A model generated the notes under the pieces. That model did not search any database. It was not told the origin of the DNA and saw only the letters and a program-made list of their open reading frames with translations. From positions 19,325 through 83,324 of the forward strand of contig NZ_FUXX01000005.1 in assembly GCF_900167015.1 (NCBI RefSeq): 64,000 nt of DNA, read 5' to 3'. Positions 8,608-17,557 of the stretch are shown here, piece after piece (position 1 is the stretch's first letter; each line of letters begins with the position of its first letter). The translations under genes and the position numbers were made by a program. The stretch comes from Succinivibrio dextrinosolvens DSM 3072 (GTDB taxonomy: Bacteria; Pseudomonadota; Gammaproteobacteria; Enterobacterales; Succinivibrionaceae).

Positions 8608-9654
8608 CTAATCGTCATCAAAATCTTCAATCTCATCATCATCAGCAATATTAACTCCATTACCTTTAATAAAGCTGAAGTCATTCTTAGCACTCTTAGG
8701 TCTTTCCAGTACCTCAGAGATTCTGATGGCCATTTTATCTTTTGACTGTCCAAGCTTGGCATGATAGCTTGGCAGATCCTCTACATATACTAACAGATTA
8801 TCAGGAATATCAACGTTTAAAACATCGCCAACCTTAAAATCCATCACATCTCGCAATGAAACCAGAGTATCAAGAAGCTTTACCTTCATATCAACGCTGA
8901 CATCCATTACCTCTTCACGCAGAGCTTTATTCCATCTTACATCAGTATCGCCCTTGTCAGACTGAACACCAGCATCCAAAAGCTCTCTGATAGGCTCGAT
9001 CATTGAGTATGGGAAGCAGATGTGAAGATCACCGCCGCCACCATCAAGATCAACATGGAACTGATTTACTACCAGCACCTCTGAAGGAGAAACAATGTTC
9101 GCCATCGAAGGGTTAACTTCAGAATCCAGGTATTCAAACTCAACATCCATTACAGGAGACCATGCTTCCTTGTAATCTGCGAATACCATCTTCAGAAGTT
9201 TCTGGGTAATTCTTCTTTCTGTTGGAGTAAATTCACGACCCTCAATCTTGGTTCTGAATCTACCCTCGCCACCGAAAAAGTTTTCTACCAGAATAAATAC
9301 CAGTCGAGCTTCCAGTGTGATCAGAGCTGTACCCTTTAGAGGACGGAAACGAACCATGTTCAAAGAGGTAGGCACGAACAGAGTCTGGGTGTATTCACCA
9401 AACTTCATCATATTCACGCCTGTCCAGGTAACTTCGGCACTGTGACGCATCATGTTGAAAAGACTGATACGCATGTGACGGGCGAAACGTTCGTCAACCA
9501 GCTCCAAAGTTGGCATACGACCACGAACAATACGTTCCTGTGAGCCAAAATCAAAGCTCTTGACGCCCGTAGTTTCCTGGGGCTTTTCCTCTTCTACATC
9601 ATCCGCTCCGTGCAACAGAGCATCGATTTCGTCCTGAGTTAAAAACTCGGTCAC
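8608..9654 (-). CDS. fliM: Flagellar motor switch protein FliM
   Basis: 348 residues. The N-terminal CheY-P binding segment LTQDEIDALLHG (residues 5-16) is intact, followed by a CheC-like middle domain and a C-terminal SpoA domain (KVGDVLNVDIPDNLLVYVED). It links the CheY signal to FliG and FliN in the C-ring. The start is GTG at 9654, with AAGGAG upstream. An acidic tail (DDDEIEDFDDD) ends the protein. It lies between fliL and fliN in a tightly packed run. Confidence 0.97.
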   Translation of the reverse strand: MTEFLTQDEIDALLHGADDVEEEKPQETTGVKSFDFGSQERIVRGRMPTLELVDERFARHMRISLFNMMRHSAEVTWTGVNMMKFGEYTQTLFVPTSLNMVRFRPLKGTALITLEARLVFILVENFFGGEGRFRTKIEGREFTPTERRITQKLLKMVFADYKEAWSPVMDVEFEYLDSEVNPSMANIVSPSEVLVVNQFHVDLDGGGGDLHICFPYSMIEPIRELLDAGVQSDKGDTDVRWNKALREEVMDVSVDMKVKLLDTLVSLRDVMDFKVGDVLNVDIPDNLLVYVEDLPSYHAKLGQSKDKMAIRISEVLERPKSAKNDFSFIKGNGVNIADDDEIEDFDDD

Positions 9655-9666
9655 GTTATAAGCTCC

Positions 9667-10215
9667 TTACTGAAGAACAAAGCTGGTAAACAGAATCTGG
9701 TCTACGACCGGAGTCTTGTTAAGCTCAGACATCTTTGCTCTTACAGCATCCAGTAGTTCACGCTTTAATCTCTGTCTTCCAGATGGAAGCAGTAAAGCTT
9801 CATATGACTGGGCTGAAAGTCTCTCGAAAATAACACTGTTCATTAAGGTCAGATGTTTCTTGGCTAAAGCTTCGTTTTCCTCGCCAATAACAACCAGCAC
9901 AACCTGAACCTGTCCGGTATGAATTCTTCTGTCGCTCTTGATAGAGAACGTAAAAGTCTGATCGAAAGGAACATAGATATCGCGCTGAAGCAACATCTTT
10001 TCCTTTTCCTCAGCTGCCTTCTGTGCGGCAATTTCCTCAGGGGTTGGCCCAGGAGGTTCAAAAGGAGGGAGATGCATGAAATATGCAGCACCGAAATAAC
10101 CGCCTGCACCGATAATAAGTAGCAGAAGAATAGCTATGATTAAGAAAAGCTTACCTTTCTTTTTAGGAGCGTCATCTGAATCTGCTACATCAACATCATC
10201 TTTTTCTTTAGCCAT
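9667..10215 (-). CDS. fliL: Flagellar basal-body associated protein FliL
   Basis: 182 residues when started at ATG 10215, which is preceded by a clear GGAGAG 5 bp upstream; an ATG 33 bp further out lacks one. A charged N-terminal cytoplasmic tail is followed by one membrane helix (LFLIIAILLLLIIGAGGYFG) and the periplasmic FliL domain. FliL associates with the stator ring around the basal body. fliM follows after 12 bp. Confidence 0.92.
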   Translation of the reverse strand: MAKEKDDVDVADSDDAPKKKGKLFLIIAILLLLIIGAGGYFGAAYFMHLPPFEPPGPTPEEIAAQKAAEEKEKMLLQRDIYVPFDQTFTFSIKSDRRIHTGQVQVVLVVIGEENEALAKKHLTLMNSVIFERLSAQSYEALLLPSGRQRLKRELLDAVRAKMSELNKTPVVDQILFTSFVLQ

Positions 10216-10281
10216 AATTCTCTCCTTTTTTTTTATATTATGGCACACAGATAAAAATATTCATTTAGTTATCATATATTT

Positions 10282-12249
10282 CTATGCAAAATAGCTTACT
10301 GTATTGCTATTTTGTGAGATATCTAAATTTTCATTATTCTCTTCATGATGGTTTTCTGACACCTCGACATTAATTTTACCTCCTGCAAAGAGTGTGCCGT
10401 TATCAGATTGATTTTCTTCATTTTCTTTTTTCTGCTGCTGATTATGGCCGGAATTCTCTGCAAAATTCTCTGAAGAAGAGCCTTCAAATGCGCTTTCATC
10501 ACCATATTCAGAGACTTCGGTTCTTGCAAAAATATTATTGGATTCAAGAAGATTCTTCAGAACGTCAATACCGCTTTCAAGCATTGCACGTGTTCCTGAA
10601 TGAGATGCACTGATGGAAATCTTGGAAATTTCATCTGCTGAAGTTGCATCAATAAGAATTCTCATTTTTCCTAAACCTTCTGGATTCAATGTCAGATCAA
10701 GAGATTTCAGATTACGTGATGACATCTCCATTACCTTCATTGCCAGAGCCCTTGCATTTTCCTTAAGATCTGATGACATATTCAGTAAATCAAGCTTTGA
10801 ACCTTCAAATGCAGTCATGCCCAGATCACCACCTGTCTTCATTGCAGATGCCAGTGAGCCATATCCGTTAGGATTTGACTGTGAGAACATTGATGATTTG
10901 CCCTGCTCTGAGAATGAACCGGACATAAAGCCATCAGGATTCAGATTTATACTGCTTTCAGTCAGTGAGCGAGGATTGATGGCAAATGCATCAACTCTTG
11001 ATGAAGGGATCTCACTCTTAACCTCAGACTCTAAAGATGCTGCACTCACTACCTTCTGAAGCAGAGCTACAGATTTTTCAAGAGAACTCTGAAGACTGTC
11101 CTTCTTACTATCAATAATTGAATTTATCTTGGTCTTAACATCCTCTTTGGAAAGGATCTCATCCATACTTAATGATGCCTTGATACTGTCTTCAATTACC
11201 TCAAAATCACGGGCACCGAAATCTTCAGTTACCGAGAACAGAGGCTTTTCATTATTGATTTTTACTGTTCCATCAAGATCCTTAAGCATGCTCATCACAT
11301 CGTCTAAAGCTGCAAACGGCTTAACCTGAGGAGCACTCTCTGTACTTTGGAGTGAATCAAATGACTTAAGATCTCCCTTTAAGAAAAGAGCAGCAGCCTT
11401 CTCAAATTCTCTGGTATCAAATTCTGTCAAAGGAGAAGATGACATCTTGTACACAAGATCATTTAGGACCTTTGGATCAACTGTAGTCAGATCAATTCCA
11501 TTCTCAGCTGCGATCTCAGAGATCTTAGAGAACAGGCTGTGTACATCATCAGAGATGATGACATTATCTAACTGTGTTCCAGAGTCGCTGAAGGTATCGT
11601 TTTTTGCTGCCACATCAGTCAGTACAGATGATTTTACGGTTGTATCAACTGCAGATTCTGCAGATGAAACAGTATTAACAGCTGCCTCTGAAACTTCAGC
11701 AGTATCGACACGGATTAGTTCATCCTGAAGCTGTAGAGGCTCAGAAACATCAATCTGTTTTTCCCCATTTGTTTCACGGATGAATTTTCTCTTAGATGTA
11801 ATATCCGCAGAATCCTCTGAATCTGCTTCACTGATAACAGCTTTAGCGTCCATAGATTCATCTGTATCATATCTCTTATCTGAGACTTTTCCTAAATCCT
11901 TATCTGAGACTTCATCTGAGACCTGATTCAACTGATTACGTGTATTTAAGCTATCTGCCTCCACCTCTCTCTTAGATGAATTATCACTGCAATTCTTATT
12001 TAGACTGATGCCATCATTCCTGCCTTTCTGTTCTGGCACGGACTTTTCCCTTCTAATCTCTCTGGCTACAAACTGTCGGCTTTGAACCTCAGAAGAATCT
12101 CTTTGAGAAGCTTTCTTCTGCACAGAAGCACAGTCCTTGAGAATTTTAGAAAAATCCACTCCAGAATTCAGGGCAGCCTGACTCTTAAGATTGCCACTTA
12201 TGGCAACCTTTGCATCATCAAGTTGATATGAGCTGCTTACCGCCTGCAT
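10282..12249 (-). CDS. fliK: Flagellar hook-length control protein FliK
   Basis: 655 residues, longer than the roughly 400 of enteric FliK. Residues 1-470 are a Ser/Asp/Lys-rich, low-complexity ruler region with frequent DSxxSK-type repeats. The C-terminal domain (about 500-600) carries the FliK core LKSLDLTLNPEGLGKMRILI. FliK is a secreted molecular ruler that switches export from hook to filament subunits. Its position before fliL is canonical. A GG–N10–GC sigma-54-type promoter lies 103 bp upstream. A Ser/Lys-rich tail follows the core domain. The length suggests a long hook or simply an expanded disordered ruler. Confidence 0.93.
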   Translation of the reverse strand: MQAVSSSYQLDDAKVAISGNLKSQAALNSGVDFSKILKDCASVQKKASQRDSSEVQSRQFVAREIRREKSVPEQKGRNDGISLNKNCSDNSSKREVEADSLNTRNQLNQVSDEVSDKDLGKVSDKRYDTDESMDAKAVISEADSEDSADITSKRKFIRETNGEKQIDVSEPLQLQDELIRVDTAEVSEAAVNTVSSAESAVDTTVKSSVLTDVAAKNDTFSDSGTQLDNVIISDDVHSLFSKISEIAAENGIDLTTVDPKVLNDLVYKMSSSPLTEFDTREFEKAAALFLKGDLKSFDSLQSTESAPQVKPFAALDDVMSMLKDLDGTVKINNEKPLFSVTEDFGARDFEVIEDSIKASLSMDEILSKEDVKTKINSIIDSKKDSLQSSLEKSVALLQKVVSAASLESEVKSEIPSSRVDAFAINPRSLTESSINLNPDGFMSGSFSEQGKSSMFSQSNPNGYGSLASAMKTGGDLGMTAFEGSKLDLLNMSSDLKENARALAMKVMEMSSRNLKSLDLTLNPEGLGKMRILIDATSADEISKISISASHSGTRAMLESGIDVLKNLLESNNIFARTEVSEYGDESAFEGSSSENFAENSGHNQQQKKENEENQSDNGTLFAGGKINVEVSENHHEENNENLDISQNSNTVSYFA

Positions 12250-12351
12250 TCCACATCTCCTTTTTTCATTGAATAATTCCAGATATTACATTTAATATCA
12301 AACAGTTATGAATCATTAACCTTAAAAATTCAAAACTCACGTCAACATAAA

Positions 12352-12367
12352 TGCAATTTATCTGCCA
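12352..12367 (-). promoter_or_regulatory. Sigma-54 (RpoN) promoter for the fliK–fliR operon
   Basis: On the minus strand the sequence reads TGGCAGATAAATTGCA. It has the invariant GG and GC pairs with the required 10-bp spacing, against consensus TGGCAC-N5-TTGCA. The transcript would begin about 90 nt before the fliK ATG. Flagellar class III genes in polar-flagellated gammaproteobacteria (FlrA/FlrC systems) are RpoN-dependent, which fits. Confidence 0.75.
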
Positions 12368-12619
12368 ATTTCAAAAGATGTCTTTTTTGGAGCATGGAGA
12401 GAGAGTTTTTTACAAGAATAGTAATATTTATACAAAAAAATATGTTATCAAAATCCCATATAAATCAATATACTTATATAAATATTTTCGCTTTTAGGCA
12501 ATTTTTTAATAAAATTAGGCATGTTTTTTTTAAATTCAGTTGTGTATATTTTGTGATACAGATTCCAAATTTAGTCAGGACAGCCTTTTAGGAAGTCAGG
12601 ACTATCAAATAAAAAAATA

Positions 12620-12756
12620 CAGACATTCGGAGTTATACGGTTAAATCGCTAGTTCTCCTATGGGCTTACAGCTATTTTCAAAGAACTATCGAACAGGAAA
12701 CTCCATCTTCTTTAAGAAGAGGTATGTCTGAATCTTATTTCACATAAATAGTTTCC
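12620..12756 (+). ncRNA. Candidate structured leader RNA upstream of the 62-codon gene
   Basis: Three nested helices are exact. CAGACAT (12620-12626) pairs with ATGTCTG (12724-12730). GGAGTT (12629-12634) pairs with AACTCC (12699-12704). TAGTTCT (12650-12656) pairs with AGAACTA (12682-12688), extended by CG/CG across one mismatch. A TCTTC/GAAGA hairpin fills the other arm (12706-12720). AGTTTCC (12750-12756) could instead capture GGAAACT (12696-12702), which would break the second helix. This resembles a cis-regulatory switch. It matches no riboswitch consensus I know. Confidence 0.5.
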
Positions 12757-12796
12757 TTTTAACATAGGCTGATAACTTTTCATCAGGGTTGAAAGA

Positions 12797-12985
12797 ATGA
12801 AACCAATTTTTACTACTCTTGCAATTATTACTTGCATTGTATTTTTCTTCGGATATCTATTTTTCAATGACAAGATTTTATGGGAAGCAGTTGCCGCTCT
12901 AATTTCACTTGCTTTCTATGCAGTATCACCATGCACTCTATTACTTGATCGCAATGGTGTACCAAGAATGGATACTGTTGAATAA
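12797..12985 (+). CDS. Small membrane protein of unknown function inside the flagellar cluster
   Basis: 62 residues, with two hydrophobic helices (about 4-24 and 30-50) and a short charged tail. It reads against the fli genes between fliJ and fliK. GAAAG precedes the ATG, and a CTGAT/ATCAG hairpin lies just upstream. A perfect 12-bp terminator-like stem-loop follows the stop, and a folded leader precedes the gene, so it looks like an independent transcription unit. I do not recognise the family. Confidence 0.6.
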   Translation: MKPIFTTLAIITCIVFFFGYLFFNDKILWEAVAALISLAFYAVSPCTLLLDRNGVPRMDTVE

Positions 12986-12997
12986 GAGATCAATTCT

Positions 12998-13034
12998 AAG
13001 ATCAGCTTTTTTTCTCGTAATTAAAGCTGATCTT
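12998..13034. terminator. Perfect 12-bp stem-loop after the small membrane-protein gene
   Basis: AAGATCAGCTTT (12998-13009) and AAAGCTGATCTT (13023-13034) are exact reverse complements around a 13-nt loop rich in T. It lies between two convergent genes (stops at 12985 and 13087) and can serve the plus-strand gene and fliJ. Confidence 0.6.
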
Positions 13035-13086
13035 GATTGGTAGATTACAGAAAGAATAGACAAAAAATCTATTCAGGAAACAAATC

Positions 13087-13539
13087 CTACTTCATCTTCT
13101 GAATAAAAATTCTTGCCTGTTTTGATGAGACAATATCATCACTGAGCTTCTGTTCTGCTCTGGCCTCAAGGCGTTCGCGCTCAATGCGATGTTTTTCAAT
13201 AAGAGATTCGATAATTTTACGCTGTTTCTGCTTGTCAAGATAATTGGAACGAGCACGGTTTTCCTGCTCCTGAAGCTTTACAAGACCAGCTTCCTGTCGC
13301 TCCTTAATTCTCTCAAGCTTGTTGATAAACTGCTGATATCCAAGGTAGGTGCCCATTCCCATCTGAAACTGGGATTTAGACTTCATCTCTTCAGTATAGA
13401 TATTTTCAAATTCCTTTAGCTGAGCAATCTGCCGTTCAAAGGATGCAACATTGTTCTGAGCTTCAATCAGAAGCTCTAATGCCTCATCCTCCTCTCGTTT
13501 TCTTAAATCTAAAACCAGATTAAGAGCTTTATCACTCAT
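13087..13539 (-). CDS. fliJ: Flagellar export chaperone FliJ
   Basis: 150 residues, almost entirely charged coiled-coil helices (EEDEALELLIEAQNNVASFERQIAQL and so on, heptad-like throughout), the usual FliJ length and composition. FliJ is the central stalk of the FliH-FliI export ATPase complex. It starts 7 bp after fliI. The family is defined more by context and coiled coil than by motifs; the context here is canonical. Confidence 0.9.
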   Translation of the reverse strand: MSDKALNLVLDLRKREEDEALELLIEAQNNVASFERQIAQLKEFENIYTEEMKSKSQFQMGMGTYLGYQQFINKLERIKERQEAGLVKLQEQENRARSNYLDKQKQRKIIESLIEKHRIERERLEARAEQKLSDDIVSSKQARIFIQKMK

Positions 13540-13546
13540 AGGCTAA

Positions 13547-14977
13547 CTACTGCTCTCTGACAAACTGATTTGTATTACCCTGAGCCTTATTATTAGCCAC
13601 AGGAACATTTCCTTTCTTGACAGTCAGCGCATCAACTCTTTTCTGAGCATCATTGATAAGAATCATTGAAAGCTGCTCCAGGCCGTCCAGAGACTGTTTG
13701 AAAGGAACAATCTCCTTCATATCCTGAACAGTAAACTCATCAATGTAAGGCTTAATCATAATTGCCTGGTCGATATTAGGATCAGAACCTTTCTGATAAG
13801 CACCGATCTGAATGAGTTCCTTACTCTGAGAATACTGAGATACACACTGTCTTATGGTTCTTGCCATAATCATATGTTCTGCAGTAACCACAGCAGGCAT
13901 AACACGGCTTACAGACTTTTCAATATCTATAGCAGGGAAATGACCGGAGTCTGCAAGCTGACGGGATAATACAATATGGCCGTCTAAAATTGCTCTGGCA
14001 GAATCGGCAATTGGATCCTGAAGATCATCACCTTCAACAAGAACAGTAAAGAAAGCTGTAATTGAGCCCTGACCTTCTCCACCGTTACCAGCGCGCTCAA
14101 CCAGAGCAGGCATTTTTGCAAACACTGATGGAGGATAACCTTTGGTTGCAGGAGGTTCGCCCACTGCAAGTGCGATCTCACGCTGAGCCATAGCATAACG
14201 GGTAAGCGAGTCAATCATTAACAGGACGTTGTATCCCTGATCACGGAAGTACTCGGCAATGGAAAGAGTTGTCTCACAGCCCTTAAGACGCATTAAAGGA
14301 GAAGAATCAGCAGGAGCTGCAACCACAACCGCACGGGCTCTGCCTTCCTCACCTAGAATATCATCAATAAATTCCTTAACCTCACGGCTACGCTCACCGA
14401 TCAGACCTACAACTACTACATCCGCATTGGTTCCTCTGGTCATCATACCTAAAAGAACAGACTTACCAACACCGGAACCTGCAAACAGACCAATACGCTG
14501 CCCCTGTCCTATGGTCAGCATTGAATTGATTGCCTTGATACCAACATCCAGAGGCTTTTTGATCGGTCTTCTGGCCATTGGATTCAGTTTGACAGGATTC
14601 CATTTGGTTGCAGTTTCTGAGGTTAACGGGCCCTTATCGTCAATAGGATTACCAAGACCATCCACGACTCTGCCAAGAAGATGCAGACCATATGGATATG
14701 ATTCAGTACTGGAGATAGGAGTAACCAGATCGCCATTCTGTACATCAATGATTTCTGTAGTTGGCATAAGATAAGTGGTTTCACCAGAGAAACCTACAAC
14801 CTCAGCCAGCATAGGACCACTTTCTGTATCAATACGGCATCTCTGGCCTATTGGCACCTTGATGCCGACAGCCTCTAAAGTAAGACCGACCACTCTGGTC
14901 AGTCTTCCTGATAAAACAGGGCTCTCCTCACGGCTTGGCAGGCTTATGGACTGCAGACGGGATAAAAGATTACTCAT
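13547..14977 (-). CDS. fliI: Flagellum-specific export ATPase FliI
   Basis: 476 residues. It has a Walker A motif in GLFAGSGVGKSVLLGMM (about residue 167), Walker B at NVLLMIDSLTRYA, and the F1-beta/FliI block GYPPSVFAKMPALVERAG. FliI hydrolyses ATP to drive substrate release and unfolding at the flagellar export gate. The C-terminal tail after the ATPase core is short and polar (NNKAQGNTNQFVREQ). It lies between fliH (12 bp) and fliJ (7 bp). Confidence 0.97.
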   Translation of the reverse strand: MSNLLSRLQSISLPSREESPVLSGRLTRVVGLTLEAVGIKVPIGQRCRIDTESGPMLAEVVGFSGETTYLMPTTEIIDVQNGDLVTPISSTESYPYGLHLLGRVVDGLGNPIDDKGPLTSETATKWNPVKLNPMARRPIKKPLDVGIKAINSMLTIGQGQRIGLFAGSGVGKSVLLGMMTRGTNADVVVVGLIGERSREVKEFIDDILGEEGRARAVVVAAPADSSPLMRLKGCETTLSIAEYFRDQGYNVLLMIDSLTRYAMAQREIALAVGEPPATKGYPPSVFAKMPALVERAGNGGEGQGSITAFFTVLVEGDDLQDPIADSARAILDGHIVLSRQLADSGHFPAIDIEKSVSRVMPAVVTAEHMIMARTIRQCVSQYSQSKELIQIGAYQKGSDPNIDQAIMIKPYIDEFTVQDMKEIVPFKQSLDGLEQLSMILINDAQKRVDALTVKKGNVPVANNKAQGNTNQFVREQ

Positions 14978-14989
14978 AGTCTGCCCCTG

Positions 14990-16411
14990 CTAAACTCCGG
15001 CCTGAGGTTCTGCCACTGCTTCAACCTCAGCCCCGTTTTCAATAGGCACACCATTTTCATCCACATAGACACGATTGTTGTTTTCATCAAAATAGTAAAG
15101 CTGTCCATCAGGAGACTGATAAACAGGATGACCAAAATCATCGACATATGGAGCAGGATCATCTGTTAGAGGAGACTGAGCCTGCATACTCTGAGCTATA
15201 TTATCATGATCCAACGGTGCTGTTCCTTCAGCGCTTTGAACCTGTGGAGCTACAGGAGCATTCTGTTCGGCTTTGCTCTTCAGAGCACCGCTTATATCGT
15301 CAAGATTTCTAGGAGCAAGAGACTTCTTTGGCAGTTCATTATATTCAGGACAGCCTTCAATGGATTCTCTCAGTGCCGAATCTACTGCGGGATAGACCTT
15401 GGAGAGAAACTCATCTAAAAGAGAGTCTATTCTGTCATTGATTCTCCAGTTAACCACGGAATTCTTGTTAACGACCTTGATATCGCCGATATCAAGGTTG
15501 GCAGATTCCTGAAGGTCCCAGCCCTGCTCTTTAATGTAATCACTGCCGATAGCTGCATTTATAACAGCATAATCATCAGGATTCAGATAAATGGATACAG
15601 GATTATCTGCAGATGGAAGAATTGAAAGAGCGTACTCAATACTCTTTTTAAGGAAATCAGCATTTGAAGCAATTTCCTTCTGAATAATCACCTTTGCAAG
15701 TCTTGAGATAATGTAGGCAATCTCATCGGTTACCTCTTTATCGACCTCACGCAGAGGATTTGCAAGAGAGTCTGCAAGATACCTAAAACGCTCTACCTGC
15801 TCTAAGACAACCTTCTGTCCAGATTCAAGGCCTTCATCATGGCCCTTTTCAAAGCCTTCGGCCCTTCCCTGTTCAAGACCAAGAGCATAGCCTTCCTCTT
15901 TGCCCTTCTCAAGACCTTCATCATGTCCCTGTTTTTCACCATCAGCTCTGCCTTCCTCAAGACCTGTCTGATAGCCTTCATCATGGCCCTGAGACTTTCC
16001 TTCCTCATAGGCATCGCTTCTGATTTTTTCAACTTCTTCAATAGTGATGCTGGTAATACCGCGTGCAGCTCTGTCAGCGGCTTCTTCCTCCTCAAGGATC
16101 TTGTGAGCATCTAAAATCAGCTGCACTTCCTCAAGATAATCATTACGTCTCTTCTCCAGTCGCATCAGGGCCCGCTTGCGCTCAACCATCTCCACATTCA
16201 TGCCCAGAGCATTGGTGCCGGTCACGAAATCACCAGGGAGTGTTGGCCATACCTTAACCTTATAGTTTGAGACGTTGGCAGCAGGTGTAACAGTAGAAAT
16301 CTTCTTGTCATAGCGTATATCGACACGGCCTGGCTTATCTTTGGCCAGGTCAGAAGCATTAGCTACATCGCCATCCGCTGCTGCGGCGTTCTTCTGAAAA
16401 AAATCACTCAT
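14990..16411 (-). CDS. fliH: Flagellar assembly protein FliH with an exceptionally long GxxxG repeat
   Basis: 473 residues, about twice the length of enteric FliH. FliH is the peripheral stalk that inhibits FliI and recruits it to FliN. Residues 138-198 contain 16 glycines spaced exactly four apart (EEG KSQG HDEG YQTG LEEG style), an uninterrupted GxxxG helix-packing repeat. The FliH C-terminal domain follows (VTDEIAYIISRLAKVIIQKEI... SIYLNPDDYAVI). An added C-terminal tail (about 330-473) is acidic and Pro/Tyr-rich (FGHPVYQSPDGQLYYFDENN) and is not seen in standard FliH. The gene lies between fliG and fliI. Confidence 0.92.
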   Translation of the reverse strand: MSDFFQKNAAAADGDVANASDLAKDKPGRVDIRYDKKISTVTPAANVSNYKVKVWPTLPGDFVTGTNALGMNVEMVERKRALMRLEKRRNDYLEEVQLILDAHKILEEEEAADRAARGITSITIEEVEKIRSDAYEEGKSQGHDEGYQTGLEEGRADGEKQGHDEGLEKGKEEGYALGLEQGRAEGFEKGHDEGLESGQKVVLEQVERFRYLADSLANPLREVDKEVTDEIAYIISRLAKVIIQKEIASNADFLKKSIEYALSILPSADNPVSIYLNPDDYAVINAAIGSDYIKEQGWDLQESANLDIGDIKVVNKNSVVNWRINDRIDSLLDEFLSKVYPAVDSALRESIEGCPEYNELPKKSLAPRNLDDISGALKSKAEQNAPVAPQVQSAEGTAPLDHDNIAQSMQAQSPLTDDPAPYVDDFGHPVYQSPDGQLYYFDENNNRVYVDENGVPIENGAEVEAVAEPQAGV

Positions 16412-16429
16412 ACGAGAACTGCCTTATTA

Positions 16430-17548
16430 TTAAACAAAGTCACCACCGCCACCTCCACGGCTGAGCATAATGGCACCTGAATCATTAAGTTTTCTAGCAA
16501 TGGTAAGAATTTCCTTCTGAGCAGCCTCAACATCGGACAGCTTGGTAGGACCCATAGATGCAAGATCTTCCTTCATAGATGCAGCAGCACGAGAAGACAT
16601 GTTCTTGAAGAACTTCTCCTTGAGGCCGTCATCAGCGCCCTTAAGAGCCTTCTGCAGAACATCTGATGGAATATCACGCAGCAGAGTCTGAATAGAACGG
16701 TCGTCCACAGTATTGAGGTTCTCGAATACGAACATAAGATCCTGGATCTGACCACCGATTTCCTTGTCCTGAGACTGAATAGCATTCATCAGCTGAGTCT
16801 CGGTTGAGCTGTCTAAGTAGTTCATGATATCTGCAGCACTCTTCAGACCACCAATCTTGGCTGTCTGAGAACCTGCGGCACCAGCGAACTGTTTCTCCAT
16901 AATCTCGTTTAACTCCTGCAAAGCTGCTGGCTGAACTTCCTCTAAGGTTGCAATACGCATAATCAGATCAAGTCTTACTGTTTCATTGAACTGAGACAGA
17001 ATCTCAGCAGACTGTTCAGGCTCCAGATAGGAGAGCACGATAGTCTGAATCTGAGGATGCTCGTTCTGAATAATGGTTGCCACCTGTCTTGCGTCCATCC
17101 ACTTTAAGGAATCCAGACCACGAGAACCGGTACCAAGAGAAATCTGTTCGATAAGGTTGTTGGCCTTTTCTGAACCCAGAGCAGAAACCAGAGCATGACG
17201 AACAAAGTCTGAATTTCCAAGACCAAGATTTGAATGCTTGGTTACTTCCTTTAAAAAGGATTTATGAACCGCATTAACCTGATCCTGAGAGAAGGTTGCC
17301 ATTTCAGACATTCTTATACCAAGCTTCTGAACCTGTTTAGGCTCCAGATTCTTGAAGATCTGAGCAGCATCCTCCTCTGAAAGAGACAGCATCAGAAGAA
17401 CAGCCTTGTCCATACCGGACATATTCTCCAGTGCTGTTTTTTCATCATCAGAGAATTCTAGTAAAGCATTCTGTCCGCCACCGATTGGTGGCATTGCAGC
17501 TGGAGCAGGAGCTGGTGCTGGAGCTGCTGAAACCTTTTCATCTGACAT
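16430..17548 (-). CDS. fliG: Flagellar motor switch protein FliG
   Basis: 372 residues. After an Ala/Pro-rich N-terminal extension (residues 6-20), the FliG N, middle and C domains follow. Middle-domain EHPQIQTIVLSYLEPEQSAEIL carries the EHPQ motif, and the C-terminal torque helix is in DRSIQTLLRDIPSDVLQKALKGAD. FliG binds FliF and the stator MotA. A Gly-rich tail (RGGGGGDF) closes the protein. It sits 10 bp after fliF. Confidence 0.97.
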   Translation of the reverse strand: MSDEKVSAAPAPAPAPAAMPPIGGGQNALLEFSDDEKTALENMSGMDKAVLLMLSLSEEDAAQIFKNLEPKQVQKLGIRMSEMATFSQDQVNAVHKSFLKEVTKHSNLGLGNSDFVRHALVSALGSEKANNLIEQISLGTGSRGLDSLKWMDARQVATIIQNEHPQIQTIVLSYLEPEQSAEILSQFNETVRLDLIMRIATLEEVQPAALQELNEIMEKQFAGAAGSQTAKIGGLKSAADIMNYLDSSTETQLMNAIQSQDKEIGGQIQDLMFVFENLNTVDDRSIQTLLRDIPSDVLQKALKGADDGLKEKFFKNMSSRAAASMKEDLASMGPTKLSDVEAAQKEILTIARKLNDSGAIMLSRGGGGGDFV

Positions 17549-17557
17549 AGTACTACC

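Noticed and set aside
12394..12591. 65-codon plus-strand frame upstream of the folded leader
   Set aside because: Phe/Ile/Lys-rich translation of AT-rich DNA, no ribosome site; it also covers the region just upstream of the fliK promoter.
12620..12756. Cyclic-di-GMP (GEMM) riboswitch in the flagellar cluster
   Set aside because: The GEMM core with its paired tetraloop and receptor is not visible; the helix layout is different.
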